A DNA stretch of 64,000 bases, taken from contig JACDOX010000324.1 of assembly GCA_014549065.1 (NCBI GenBank), positions 174,844 to 238,843 on the forward strand, read 5' to 3'. The notes under the pieces were generated by a model. That model saw nothing but the letters and a program-made list of their open reading frames with translations, made no database searches and was not told the DNA's origin. This stretch comes from Cardinalis cardinalis. Its lineage: Eukaryota > Chordata > Aves > Passeriformes > Cardinalidae. Below, piece after piece: positions 12,701 through 22,236 of this stretch. A program made the translations under genes and the position numbers. The stretch's first letter is position 1. Each line of letters starts with the position of its first letter.

Positions 12701-14149
12701 TCCTTAGAACAGACCCTGTTCAGCTACAGCTGTCCAACTCCTTCCCTAAACCTGCAACACTCACCTGTAAGAGGGAATTTGTGCAACGGTCACCACGGGC
12801 ATGGATGAACGCCCTTTGGTCACGTCACCAGGCTCCTTTTTGATCTTTTGCTTCAATTTCACTTGGTTTTTCTTCACAGACCCTTTGGGAGGGCCAGAAT
12901 TTACTTCCTCCTCTTCCTCCTGCTTCACAGTGACCTCCTGCCAATCACCACCAGCAGCTGGGCACCCTCTTCTCACCGTGCCAGGCGGGGAGTGGCTCTC
13001 ACAGTAGGCAGTCTTGCGCACGGTGAACGTGGTGCCGTTGATGCTGGTCTCCCTCATGGGCTCAATCTTCATGAAGAGACCGGCCCTCTGTGCACAGGTG
13101 ACATGGAAGGCAGTGTAACAGTTCACCTTGTGGCATTGGATAGCAGCTCCCATGCCCTTCTGCTTGCAGATACAGCANGTGAGCTTCCACCGAGCTGGAG
13201 GGATGTTACTGATCCCTTCGATGGGCTCGAGGAACACAGTGTTTGCAAAGCAGACCTCTGGGATCCAGATGGCACAGACCACGTGAGCCCAGCGGCCATC
13301 ACTGGTCTGCTTGAAGGCTCCCCCTTTGTTTGGGCAGAGGACACAATCCACAGGGCGAGAAGGGGACTGTAAGCAGCAGCGGCAAAGCCACTGCCCCTCG
13401 GGGATGTAGGGCACACCATAACACTCCTGGTGCACGGCCAGATTGCAAATGTCACAGAACAGGATGACATTGCTGTTGTGACACTCATCGTCCATGCAGA
13501 CACAGCAGAAGGCATCCTCATCGATGAGGGACTGCTGAGCCCCGTTGTTGCGGCTCTCGAGGTACGACTCCTTTTCCAANCGATCCACCAGCAGCTCAAA
13601 AGTGTCAGCAGAAACTGTCCCATAACCATCAGCCCTTCTCTTCTCGTTGACCATCTCCAGCCATGCCAGATCCTCCTCATCCATGTCATACTCCACTTCT
13701 ACGTCGAGGTCCTCGGGAGGCTTCTCAATGTACCGGTAATAGGCAGCAGGGAGGGGAGGAGCATCCGGCTGGCTGAAGGAGTCCACCACACGGAACTTGG
13801 GCTGGGGCAAGTGCAAAGATATCCCCGGCGCATGTTTGGAGCAGGACTCCTTCTTCTTGCCTTTGGAAGGTGTTTTCTTAGATTTGGAAGTGAAGAGGGG
13901 CTGCTCNCTGTTCTCCTTGTTGCTGTTGCACTCGGTGATGTCCTGGGCCGTCAGCTCGTCCTCGGTGATGAGCTTCAGGGGGTCGTAGATGCTGATGCGG
14001 TGCAGGCGCCCGTCGATGTCCACCTCCACGATGCGCTGGGCCTGCGCGTACGTCAGCGTCTCGCGCGTGGGCGAGCACTTGAGGCTGTAGGGCGAGGGAG
14101 AACGCCTCCCCTCCAAGTGCTGCCGGCACCTCCTGCGAGGCTTCCTCAT
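3517..14149 (-). CDS. BRPF3: BRPF3, bromodomain and PHD finger-containing protein 3 (whole coding span, 11 coding exons)
   Basis: Chromatin scaffold. BRPF proteins are known to hold an MYST acetyltransferase (BRPF3 mainly HBO1/KAT7) with ING4/5 and MEAF6 and to direct acetylation of histone H3. Exons in transcript order: 14149-12765, 11828-11672, 11176-11045, 10201-10073, 9732-9420, 8333-8067, 7914-7437, 6389-6292, 5694-5597, 4154-4000 and 3700-3517. They sum to 3396 bases, or 1131 codons plus TGA. Order of parts: basic N terminus, EPC-like region (about 90-200), PHD1 (about 214-261), zinc knuckle (about 268-300), PHD2 (about 325-384), bromodomain (about 559-665, with an NCMRYN motif giving the acetyl-lysine-binding Asn at about 648), variable linker, and PWWP (about 998-1100, with PSYP in the signature position). 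The C terminus ends in ATYL. I recall human BRPF3 as about 1205 residues; the shortfall lies in the linker. BRPF3 is chosen over BRPF1 because of the linker, the [13 protein letters not shown] segment and the C-terminal end. The start is the Met beginning [10 protein letters not shown], with a splice acceptor 18 bases upstream of it. Confidence 0.93.
4000..4154 (-). CDS. BRPF3: BRPF3 coding exon 10 (PWWP core)
   Basis: 155 bases, residues 1020-1070 plus two bases. It begins [15 protein letters not shown] and ends [12 protein letters not shown] with TG of the next Trp. Acceptor TCCCCAG, donor CTG|GTGAGT. Confidence 0.95.
5597..5694 (-). CDS. BRPF3: BRPF3 coding exon 9 (start of PWWP domain)
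   Basis: 98 bases, residues 987-1019, reading [18 protein letters not shown] and then [15 protein letters not shown]. The VWAK...GYPSYPA segment is the BRPF form of the PWWP signature. Acceptor CCCTTAG, donor TTG|GTAAGT. Confidence 0.93.
6292..6389 (-). CDS. BRPF3: BRPF3 coding exon 8
   Basis: 98 bases, residues 954-986 plus one base, reading [20 protein letters not shown] and then [13 protein letters not shown]. The basic KRSRGKP patch could act as a nuclear targeting or nucleic-acid contact segment (inference). Acceptor CTGGCAG, donor CAG|GTGAGA. Confidence 0.9.
7437..7914 (-). CDS. BRPF3: BRPF3 coding exon 7 (variable linker)
   Basis: 478 bases, residues 795-953 plus two bases. Low-complexity, Pro-rich start ([19 protein letters not shown]), then the family-conserved block [18 protein letters not shown]. 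It ends LVFEAC before the donor CAG|GTGGGT; acceptor CTTTAG. The acidic/Ser-rich stretch I recall before FEAC in human BRPF3 appears mostly absent, which largely explains the shorter protein. Confidence 0.88.
8067..8333 (-). CDS. BRPF3: BRPF3 coding exon 6 (post-bromodomain helices)
   Basis: 267 bases, residues 706-794 plus one base: [20 protein letters not shown], then a coiled-coil-like Leu/Arg-rich segment ([21 protein letters not shown]) and an acidic tail. Acceptor TGCTGCAG, donor AAAG|GTGAGC. Residue 765 is undefined because of an n. Confidence 0.93.
9420..9732 (-). CDS. BRPF3: BRPF3 coding exon 5 (bromodomain, second part)
   Basis: 313 bases, residues 602-705 plus one base. It reads [17 protein letters not shown], then NCMRYNAKD with the acetyl-lysine-contacting Asn, and ends FSWED. 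Acceptor GTTTAG, donor ATG|GTGAGT. One ambiguous base lies near its 3' end. Confidence 0.94.
10073..10201 (-). CDS. BRPF3: BRPF3 coding exon 4 (bromodomain, first part), GC-type donor
   Basis: 129 bases, residues 559-601 ([10 protein letters not shown] to EPVNLNE). Acceptor TTGCCAG. The donor is GAG|GCAAGT, a GC-AG intron rather than GT-AG. The next exon continues in frame with VPDYLEF, and no usable GT lies in register. Confidence 0.92.
11045..11176 (-). CDS. BRPF3: BRPF3 coding exon 3
   Basis: 132 bases, residues 515-558 ([10 protein letters not shown] to KLKREQ), a charged helical segment just before the bromodomain. Acceptor TTTTGCAG, donor CAG|GTAGGG. Phase 0 at both ends. Confidence 0.92.
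11672..11828 (-). CDS. BRPF3: BRPF3 coding exon 2
   Basis: 157 bases, residues 462-514, reading [15 protein letters not shown] and ending SQRNAEQ. Acceptor TTCAG|G, donor CAG|GTACC. This is the helical segment between PHD2 and the bromodomain that is conserved across the BRPF family. Confidence 0.93.
12765..14149 (-). CDS. BRPF3: BRPF3 coding exon 1: start codon, EPC-like region, PHD-knuckle-PHD
   Basis: Residues 1-461 plus two bases of codon 462. The acceptor CCCAG lies before 14167 and the donor CAG|GTGAGT after 12765. Cys/His clusters form PHD1 (CCVC at 215-218, then CDIC, HQEC and CRCC) and PHD2 (CCIC at 325-328, HVTC, CESH). The segment ends with a Lys-rich stretch and QIPSYR, joining the bromodomain-side exons. 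Ambiguous bases leave residues 81, 190 and 324 undefined. Confidence 0.95.
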
Positions 14150-14167
14150 CCCTGTGCTCCAGAGAGC

Positions 14168-17100
14168 CTGGGACACAACGGGACAGAGGACAGGGTAAGA
14201 CAAGAGACGAGCAAGAAGCAGCACAGACTGAAGAACTCACTCAATGCTGCAATAGAGAGAATTTCTACCAGAGACTCCAGCAATTTCAGGCTCTGAAGTT
14301 GTAACTGAGTCTTTACACNTTAGATACAGGCAGGTATTTGATATATCAGCCATTTCCTGCAATGTGTATCACAGTAATNCACAGCACCCTGCAACTTCCT
14401 CTATTTGCACCACAGATGTACATTCCACCACACCACCAGTGAGAAAAACTCAAAATAATTTGATAGCACAATATACAAACAGTCTGCTGTGCACCCAGAT
14501 CAGCAAACCATTCAGATCCCCTGAAATTCAAACAACANTGTTCACATCTTCTTGCACTATTCACATATTAAGCTCACACAAACCAACAAGTTCTCCTCTG
14601 CTCTTTTGCCTGTGACTTTTCATTTATATCCCCAGATGTGCTGGATGTTTTCCAGATGAAAAGGAATGCACCATTCCGGTCTTATGAAAGCAGTTTCCAA
14701 TTTAATTTTTTTTGTCACCTCCGGATGAGAAAACTAATGGTTTTCCTTAAGTCCAGGAGGGANCTCCTCCAGGTTTTGCAGTTCAGGGCTGCCACCACCA
14801 ACCCTTCCATTCTGACACTGCAGATGCAAAAAAGTCCCATAATGAAAAATCATCCTCCAGTTTTGCTTTTCCTTCTGTCAAAGGTCACAAACAGAACCAG
14901 AGGATGAACTGAGCAATGCAGCAGAGAGCAGATGTGGATCCCTTCAGCTCTTCCACAAGGAAGCAAAGAGGGATAAAAAGGCAACAAGCAGCATGGATCC
15001 CAGAGGACTTACAAGCTCTGGCGTTAGCCCCTCCGGAGCCACAACTCCCACTCATCCACCTGAGCCACCTGGCTATGGAGAGTCCACAGGGCTACAAGCA
15101 GGAAAGCAGCAAGACAGCTCCCAGCACCAGGAGCTGTGAAATGGCATTTGCTCAGAGCCTTAACAAAAAGCCCCAGCCAGCTCTGCCCGCACAAACTGCT
15201 AATCAGCAAGGCAGATAATTAGCTGAGAGTCGGCTGCTGACAGTAAGGAGGTGCCTGTCAGAGGGGAGCAGAGGAGAAGCCTGGGGAGATGGTCTGGGGG
15301 AGGGCTCAGACATGGTGGCAGCAGCTCGGTGATCGGAGGGCGAAGGAGGGAGCTGGCAAAGAGGGAAAGCAGAGAGGAAGCCAAGTGAGTAATGCAAGAG
15401 AGAAGGGCAGAGTCAAGGATGGGAACATGACTTATGGGAATAAACAAGCNGAGGCTGAAAGAAGTCAGAAAGAAGACAAAGAAAAGCAAATGTAAATTCT
15501 CTGTGAGAAGATAAGCCAGCCCAGAGCTTATCTGTTGCTATGCAGAGGCCTGAAGCAGCACCTCACCCTTATTTAAAGCAATCCACACATCCAGTTCCTT
15601 TCTGGGGGACCCACAGACAAGGAAACACACCACAAACCCACAATTTGTACTCAGCCAATGCAGTAGTTGTGCTCCATGAGGGACATAGCTCCAGAAACTC
15701 TCAACTGTGTGCCACAGCAAGCAGCATCTCACAGGACTAGGACCTACAAGANGTCCAAGCTTAATCCAGAAAGAAGGAGCAAATTCCAGGAGCAATATTT
15801 TTTCTGTGAACCATGAGATTAAGCCATGACACCACCTGTGCCTTAAGAAATAAACAGGCTCTGGGAAAGATTTCCAAACTCTTCCCTGCAGCCACAGAAA
15901 TAAGCTGCAGGTGCCAGTTTCAGTATGCACACCCAGAATGATNGAGCCTGTAAAATCAATTTTACCCCACATGTAAAATAAAAGATGATAATTTCTACCT
16001 GAAAATGTAGGTACCACAAATTTGGTGGTACCTTTGCCTTAAAACTTTAATCAGTCACTTGATCCACACACTGCAGACACCCAACTGCACTCATCCTAGG
16101 TGAACTCCAATGGCTCCAATCAGTAGGAGAAAAAAATTTTAAAAAGAGGTTATAAAGGCAACTTGATCATCAAATAAAAAAATTAAAGAAAACCTAAAGA
16201 AAATCCTGCTGANAAACAGCTCTGTTACAATTCAGGCTGGTACAAGCAAAGAGGATATTGGAGACAAAAAGATATATGGAGGATTAAGTAATTATTATGA
16301 GCTGCCCACACACATCATTAATATTGTGTTCAGGAAAAATGAGGTAACAGCCAATTGCTTGGAATGCTGAGGGACAAGGAAATCTCAGTGAAACAAGCAC
16401 CTGAAGGAACAGTTGTTTTATCTGTTAATGGGAAAAACAAGCATGCAGAGTTCCTTTAGTGGAACAATCAGTGTATTTCCAGACAAATTACCCCAAAGTG
16501 GGCTCTGCACCACAGCAACCAACTGCCATAAAACAAGCCGTTTGTAAAACACACAATTACTTAGCAATGTGAAGAAGCACCTAAAATGGCATGGAAATTG
16601 CTGCCAGTGAGAGCTGAGTGCCTGAAATGAGACATACACCTGGATATTAGGAGAGACACCTCCAAAATACCTTGAAAGCAGCAATGAAATCAAGTCAGAC
16701 AACTGAGCTGAGCACTGTGACCTTGCTNTTGTCTACAACAACAGAAACTTCAAAGCAGCAACCTAGGAATGTTTTGATTCCCTCTGCACACCTGAAAACA
16801 CCTCCCAGCTACACACAATAAGGAACCCTTCTGCAAACAGCACCTGTGCACACTGNAATGCTAAAGATACTCAACATGAGCAGGGTTAAATGATATTTCA
16901 GCCCATGCTGATTCTGTCCTGCCACAGACAAAGGTTGCTGATGTGAAAGCAGAAAGTTCAGACATCCCTTTGCCACAATGTGCTCAAGGCATTCCTAAAA
17001 GCTCCCATCACCCATTTCTACTGAGGATTACAATGGGAGCAGGGGGTGAAGCTCCCCGTGAGCACAACTGAGNAAACAAGGTGGCTACAGCACACAGAGC

Positions 17101-18400
17101 TGCTGGGAATGAATTTAACTCTACNCCAGGAGTTCCTTCAGGAGTAGCTTGATTCTCTTGAGCAGCAGCTGTCACACCTGTGGGCAATTACTGCAACAGG
17201 CAACTGAAAAACCAAGCCCATCATCAGGATNCTTAAATTTACTAGAAAGGGGGCTAAAGCTCCCCTGAAAAAAACCAAGAGATTAACATGTATGGAACAA
17301 CATCACAGTACAGGCCCCTGTTATACACATAGCCTGGAATACTGAACACAAATGGGTCTTCTAAAGGAACGACTGTGATTTCCACCCATGCAATGCTGCC
17401 TTGGCTATCTCCAAGGGTTAGAAATACTTTTCTCGCACTGCAGAAGATCTATAATCATAAAGAGCTTGGGGTTTGTTTTTACCAAAGGCTGTCCCTCTTT
17501 AGGACATCAAGCCAAACATGAGGTCTGGAGATGTTCCTCAGCACTGCTCTCCTGCACCAGCAGCCACTCAGCTCCTCGCAGCCACTGGGATTTAAAACCC
17601 ACTACTGTGCAATGGGGAACAGACACCCATGGAGCTATTTAAAAAACACATCTGTAAGATAAAATCAATGGATGCCAAAGGAAAGAAACAACCTGAAACA
17701 GCTGCAGCCCCCTCTGCACCTTTTGCCAGCCAAAACATCAGCAAAACTCCTGCTGCCCTCCACAATGTCCCTTCATGTTCCTGCCACGTCTGTGCTTGCC
17801 CATGGTCCCCTCACACACCTGCCAAGGGTTTAGGCTCCTCATGCCCACATCGATGCCTACAATGAAAAGTGTCGGTGCCCAACACAGCTGCTTGCCTTGG
17901 CACATGCAGAGATCTCGATCTTTAGTAATGCCCTGACGCTGCTGTAACCAAGTCAAGCATGGGAGATGCAAGGGCCTCGAGAGAGGTCCTCCCTCTGGAA
18001 TGGGGGGAGGTGCGAGACGGGCTGTGGAAGAAGTTTCAGGTATAAAGTCAGGGCTCAGCAACAGATGGGGTGCGCCATGAGCGGTGTCAGATCTCAGCAG
18101 CGACTGAGGGAACGCTGACATGCCCTCAGCTGTCAGGCACAGGCGGGAGCCCCTCTCAGGAGCTACCCTGTAAGGAACTCCAGTAGCAGCCAGGGATCTG
18201 AGCCAAGGCTCAGCAGGNACTCGGACAGAAATGAAGCTGTCCCGGGGAGAAGGCGATGAACCGCGGCGGGCCGGAACCCCGGCCCGGGCCCAGTGCGCGG
18301 CCACTTCCCCCCACGGAGCTGCCACAGCCTCCAGAGAGCGCGAGCACACCAGGGCTGCAAGGCCATTGGCTGCCGCCGCCGTCCATCACAGCGCCATCGC
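14168..18400 (-). other. BRPF3: BRPF3 5' intron, upstream of the start-codon exon
   Basis: The start-codon exon has an acceptor 18 bases before ATG, so at least one non-coding first exon lies upstream. The CpG island at about 18.2-19.6 kb is the likely source. The roughly 4 kb between is AT-rich, with no conserved reading frame seen. The exact first exon and donor cannot be fixed from sequence alone; GGGAAG|GTGACC on the minus strand at about 18,705 is one possible donor. Confidence 0.55.
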
Positions 18401-18513
18401 CAATAGCAACGCGAGGCTCTGCGGGGCTAACGGCGGGTGCGCTCGGCCCCGCCTGGGCCAATCGCGTGGGAGAAGGTGGGCGGCGCCCCCGCCGCGCCGC
18501 GAAGAAGGGGGGG

Positions 18514-18526
18514 CCAAGATGGCGGC
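18514..18526 (+). promoter_or_regulatory. YY1-type element (CCAAGATGGCGGC)
   Basis: Exact match to the extended YY1 consensus AAGATGGCGGC, which is usually placed just downstream of transcription starts in CpG-island promoters. A related form, CAAGATGGAGGCGGC, lies near 19,209-19,223. Confidence 0.6.
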
Positions 18527-18874
18527 AATGGGGGGGCGCGGTTGACACGGCGCTGTCCGTTCCCCGTCCCCGGGCGCTCTCCGCCGTTGCCCCCTCCTCG
18601 GCGAGGGATCGTGGGCCGCTCTCGGCGCACGGAGATGGAGCAGGGACGCGGGAGAGGCCCGCAAGCTGCGGCGCACCGGCCTCCCCCAGCTCCTTCCCGC
18701 CCGCCCGGTCACCTTCCCGCGACCCCGGCGCGGGGGTGTGTGAGGGAGGAGAGACCCCTGAAGGAAGGGTGTCGCGGCATCCCGCGCAGAGCTTTACCTG
18801 GCCGGCTCAGCGCGCCGCTGCCGCGGCTTCTCCACCGTTGCCGCCGCCTCCTTTTGGGGGGAATTTTTGTTTTT

Positions 18875-18961
18875 GTTTTTCTTTTCCTTTTTTTTTTCTT
18901 TTCCTTTTTTTTTTTTTTTTTTNNNNNNNNNNNNNNNNNNNNNNNNNNNNNNNNNNNNNNN
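18875..18961. other. Poly-T/C-rich tract running into a 39-N assembly gap
   Basis: A T-rich tract with two TTTTCC units ends in more than 15 consecutive T and then 39 N (18923-18961). The true length and sequence here are unknown, and the gap falls inside the promoter island. Confidence 0.95.
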
Positions 18962-20610
18962 CCGGCGGCGGGAGGGGAGGGCACAAGATGTCGGCTCCGT
19001 CCGCTCCGGCTACTGCCGCCTCCTCAGCGCCGCCTCCTCATTGCCGCTGCCGCCGCTGCTGCCGCCGCTGCTCCCGCCGCTGCCGCTCCGGCCCCGGTGC
19101 CGCTTCGCCCCCCACCACCCTCACCTCCCCCCCGCTCCCCCCCGGGGCTCCAGCGCCCCCGACGCTCTCGGTGCTGTGGAGGCGGGGGGGGAGCAGGGGA
19201 CACACGCTCAAGATGGAGGCGGCGGTGGCGGCGCGGGCCGGCCGAGCGGCGGGGAGAGGCGGCAGCCAGCGGCCAGGCGGGGGAGGGGGCTCCGCGCTCC
19301 GCTCCCCCCGCGGGCAGGCACCGCCCGCCCCTCCCCGGTGCCTTCCCACACCCGGGCCGCGCCGAGCGGGAGGCCCCCGGGGGCTGCTGGTGACGGGAGG
19401 GCGGGGGGTCCCTCCGCGCTGCCCTCATGGCTGAGGCGGGGGTCGCTGGTGCCCGTGTTCCCCTCCGTGGCTGACGAGGCAGCCCCGGGGAGCCGCGGCC
19501 TCCCGGCGGCCGGAGCGNGCCAGCCCTGCGCTTCCCCTGCCCCCCGCACCATCACGGGGTTGGGGTTTGGGAGCTCGGGTACAGCCGTGCGGGCCCATCC
19601 CAGGCCGGTACCTCACAGCCGGGAGCCGTCAGGCCACGGGAAATGAGGTGGGGTTTTTGTCNCAGGCTCATTTGGGGTGTCTTCATTTTGCAGCCCACAT
19701 TTTTTTTGCTGGAGGTGTGGAGTCCCAGGAAATACCCTGAAGCANGGTCAAGTGCCAGAGTCCAACCCGGCTACACTACCCAAAGAACCTTGGCCTGCCA
19801 CAGTTAGTCTAAACAAGCAACATAAAACAATGTAAATAGCAAGAGCCTGTATTTATTTTGTAGACCAATATTTCAGATCCAGATGGCCTCTTCACATGCA
19901 CAAGTGTGACAGGCTGGAGGGCCAGTGAGAGATGGACTGTCNGGATTTGAACAAGGAAGAAGTTAAGTTAGCAACTGAGATAAGAATTGAGATAGGAATT
20001 GCAGAGGCTCCCACACTTACTTTTTATAGAGCATGCCACATACTTGAGCATATGTGTGTTCCACCTCCCACTCTGTGCAGAGTATTGCATAATATCACCA
20101 TCTGAATTTATAGAATTAACTGTTTTAGAAGGAAGCAAAGAATGTTGTTTTCCCTCATTTACGGTCCAGCTGGAGATCTTTTGTCTCCTAACGTATGTTA
20201 ACCATGGAATCTGAGAGCATCTAGTCTGTGACAGTCTGTTCTGCAAAGTACTCAGGTTGGACCAGAGCTTGCTGCAGCTTGAAAAGCAAAGGGAAATGTG
20301 TTACTTACTGCTGAACAGTCTTTACATACCANCTTTGAAGTATATATGGTGTATACTTTTTTACAGGTCTACTATTTACATATCAAACTTGAAAATAAAT
20401 AATAAACTATTTTTGTCTTGCATGAAAAATAACATCAAGGATTTAGAAATAAAGTCCCAGTACTCTCACTGATTTACAAAGGATCTCACCCTCAAAAGAA
20501 CCACTGTATAACAGTATGGTCCTAACCATGAAGGATAAAACAAACCCTAAAACAACCTATAGCTGCATTTGCTTTCTGGTTAAACAGTAAATAAAATAAT
20601 TTCAATAATT

Positions 20611-21001
20611 GATGAACGACTTCAAAGGCTGAGAGAACTGGGTTTGTTCAGCCTGGAGAAGAGAAGCTTTGGGGTGACCCAATTGCAGCCCTTCNGTACC
20701 TGAAAGGAGCCTAGAGGAAGGATGAGGAGAGACTTTTCCAAGAGCATGTCAGGACAGGGCAAGGGGGAATGGTTTCAAACTAAAAGAGAGGAGGTTTAGG
20801 TTGAGTAATAGGAAAAAAATCCTTCTCTGATGCTGGTGAGGCACTGGAACAGGTTGTCCAGGGAAGCTGTGGCTGCCACATTCCTGGAATTGTTCAAGGC
20901 TAGGTTGGATGGAGCTCTGAGTGACCTGCTCCAGTGAAAGGTGTCCCANAGCAGGGACTGCAAACAGATGTTTGTCCCTTCCAGCCAGACTATTCCNTGA
21001 T
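20611..21001 (+). mobile_element. CR1 LINE fragment (3' end)
   Basis: The order of phrases is that of the CR1 3' region: GTTCAGCCTGGAGAAGAGAAG, GCAGCCCTTC.GTACCTGAA, GGCACTGGAACAGGTTG, GTTGGATGGAGCTCTGAG and CCCTTCCAGCC, ending ATTCCNTGA. It has no intact coding region and many substitutions, so it is an old, 5'-truncated copy. Confidence 0.85.
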
Positions 21002-22182
21002 TTTTCTTCTTTATGTGGGAATTTTAACTGGGTTTTACTTGATTTTTTTTAATATCACCAACTTTTGCAAACTCTTTAATTTTTTACCCCAATTTTGAAA
21101 CTTTATACTCTTAAATTTGCACTGGAATTAGCTTACTATAATCATATTAGGTTCCCTATTAAGAGCAGTGGGATGATTTGTGCACAGAGACATCCAGACC
21201 TCTCTGATGACTGAGGGCCATGTGTTACAACATCAAAACAAGCTATTCATCATTTTGTTTTATATCAAAGCTGTGGAACTAACGTGTTATTTGAAAAACA
21301 TTCTGAACTTCTCTCAAATCCCAGAGGCACAGCTTAATTCAATTTCTTTGCTGTCCCAGTTTTTACAGGGTGCAAGTGCAGAATTAGTTGCTTCAAATGA
21401 AAGCAGCAGCCAAGACACCTCAAACAGAGTTGGGCACCTTCATTCATATTACAATTTTCTCCATGTTTATTCAAGCATATAAGACATACTTAAAAAGGGA
21501 AGAGGAGTATAAATTAGAATTGAGAGCTGACCTTTTTCTTTGTTGATTTATTGAGCCTCAAAACTGACTTATGTTTGTATCTCNCTTTGGCTGTTTGTTC
21601 TGCTGCTGTTTTCTTCAGAAATGCTGAAATCAGAGCAATTGCTAAACAGGTCCCTTGTGCATTAAAGGTTAAAACNTGATATCTCAAAAGTGATAAGCCT
21701 CAGTTGCCATGTATTTTCATTGGAATTTTATATGCATATTTATAACCCTCTTCAGCCTCACTCACATCAGAGGGGTTACACAAGTACCCAACATTACCTC
21801 CTCAGTGGCCCTTATTTTTTTAATCTCAATGTCCTCTAATTTTAAATCTTTTTTTTTCAGTTGAAGTGTTCTAAAGACAAATCTGAAATTATGGTTTATG
21901 GCAGGAGAATTTTTATTTTTTCCAACCAAACGTGGCTAAAAGAAGTTAACTTTCATGTAACAGCAAATCAATGAGGGTTGCAAATATACTAACCCTTCAG
22001 TGTTATTTAATGGAGTGCATTCCAACAAAAAAGGAGAGCTGCCTGAATCAGCTGTGAGCCAGCACCAGCTGAACATCACGTTAAAAGCTGTGTAAGCTCA
22101 TGTGCTCAGAAAATGGCCTTGTAGAGAGAAATCAAGCAAAACATCCCCACATTCACCTGGAAACTGTGACATTTTCAGTGTA

Positions 22183-22236
22183 GATTTGGACTCTATGATC
22201 TTAACGACCTTTTCCAACCTGAATGATTCCGTGATA
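22183..22236 (+). mobile_element. CR1 LINE 3' tail remnant
   Basis: About 55 bases matching only the extreme CR1 3' end: GGACTCTATGATCTTAACGA, then CTTTTCCAACCTGAATGATT and CCGTGAT. Severely 5'-truncated. Confidence 0.75.

Larger units (their letters stand above)
3701..12764 (-). other. BRPF3: BRPF3 introns between coding exons
   Basis: Ten introns of roughly 0.3-1.4 kb: 3701-3999, 4155-5596, 5695-6291, 6390-7436, 7915-8066, 8334-9419, 9733-10072, 10202-11044, 11177-11671 and 11829-12764. Nine are GT-AG; 9733-10072 is GC-AG. No further exon, RNA gene or clear repeat was recognised inside them. Confidence 0.75.
18240..19640 (-). promoter_or_regulatory. BRPF3: CpG-island promoter of BRPF3 (possibly bidirectional)
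   Basis: Very GC- and CpG-rich block containing three CCAAT boxes (18365-18369 as ATTGG, 18400-18404, 18458-18462), a YY1-type element at 18514-18526, several GC boxes and CCG/GCT triplet-rich DNA at 19030-19090. No TATA box was noticed. It lies directly upstream of the BRPF3 5' intron. The long open frames crossing it in several phases (up to 392 codons, spanning the N gap) are typical of stop-poor CpG islands and are not called as genes. Whether a plus-strand transcript also starts here is unknown. Confidence 0.7.

Noticed and set aside
13430..14296. 288-codon plus-strand frame opposite BRPF3 coding exon 1
   Set aside because: Antisense shadow of a conserved PHD-finger exon; no start context or domain of its own.
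15289..15495. Possible small protein or RNA gene in the BRPF3 5' intron
   Set aside because: Purine-rich low complexity, no conserved frame or recognisable RNA structure.
18256..19434. 392-codon plus-strand frame, with two other long frames across 18.2-19.6 kb
   Set aside because: They span the N gap, consist of Pro/Ala/Arg/Gly low complexity, and overlap in all phases of a CpG island where stop codons are scarce. No domain is recognisable.
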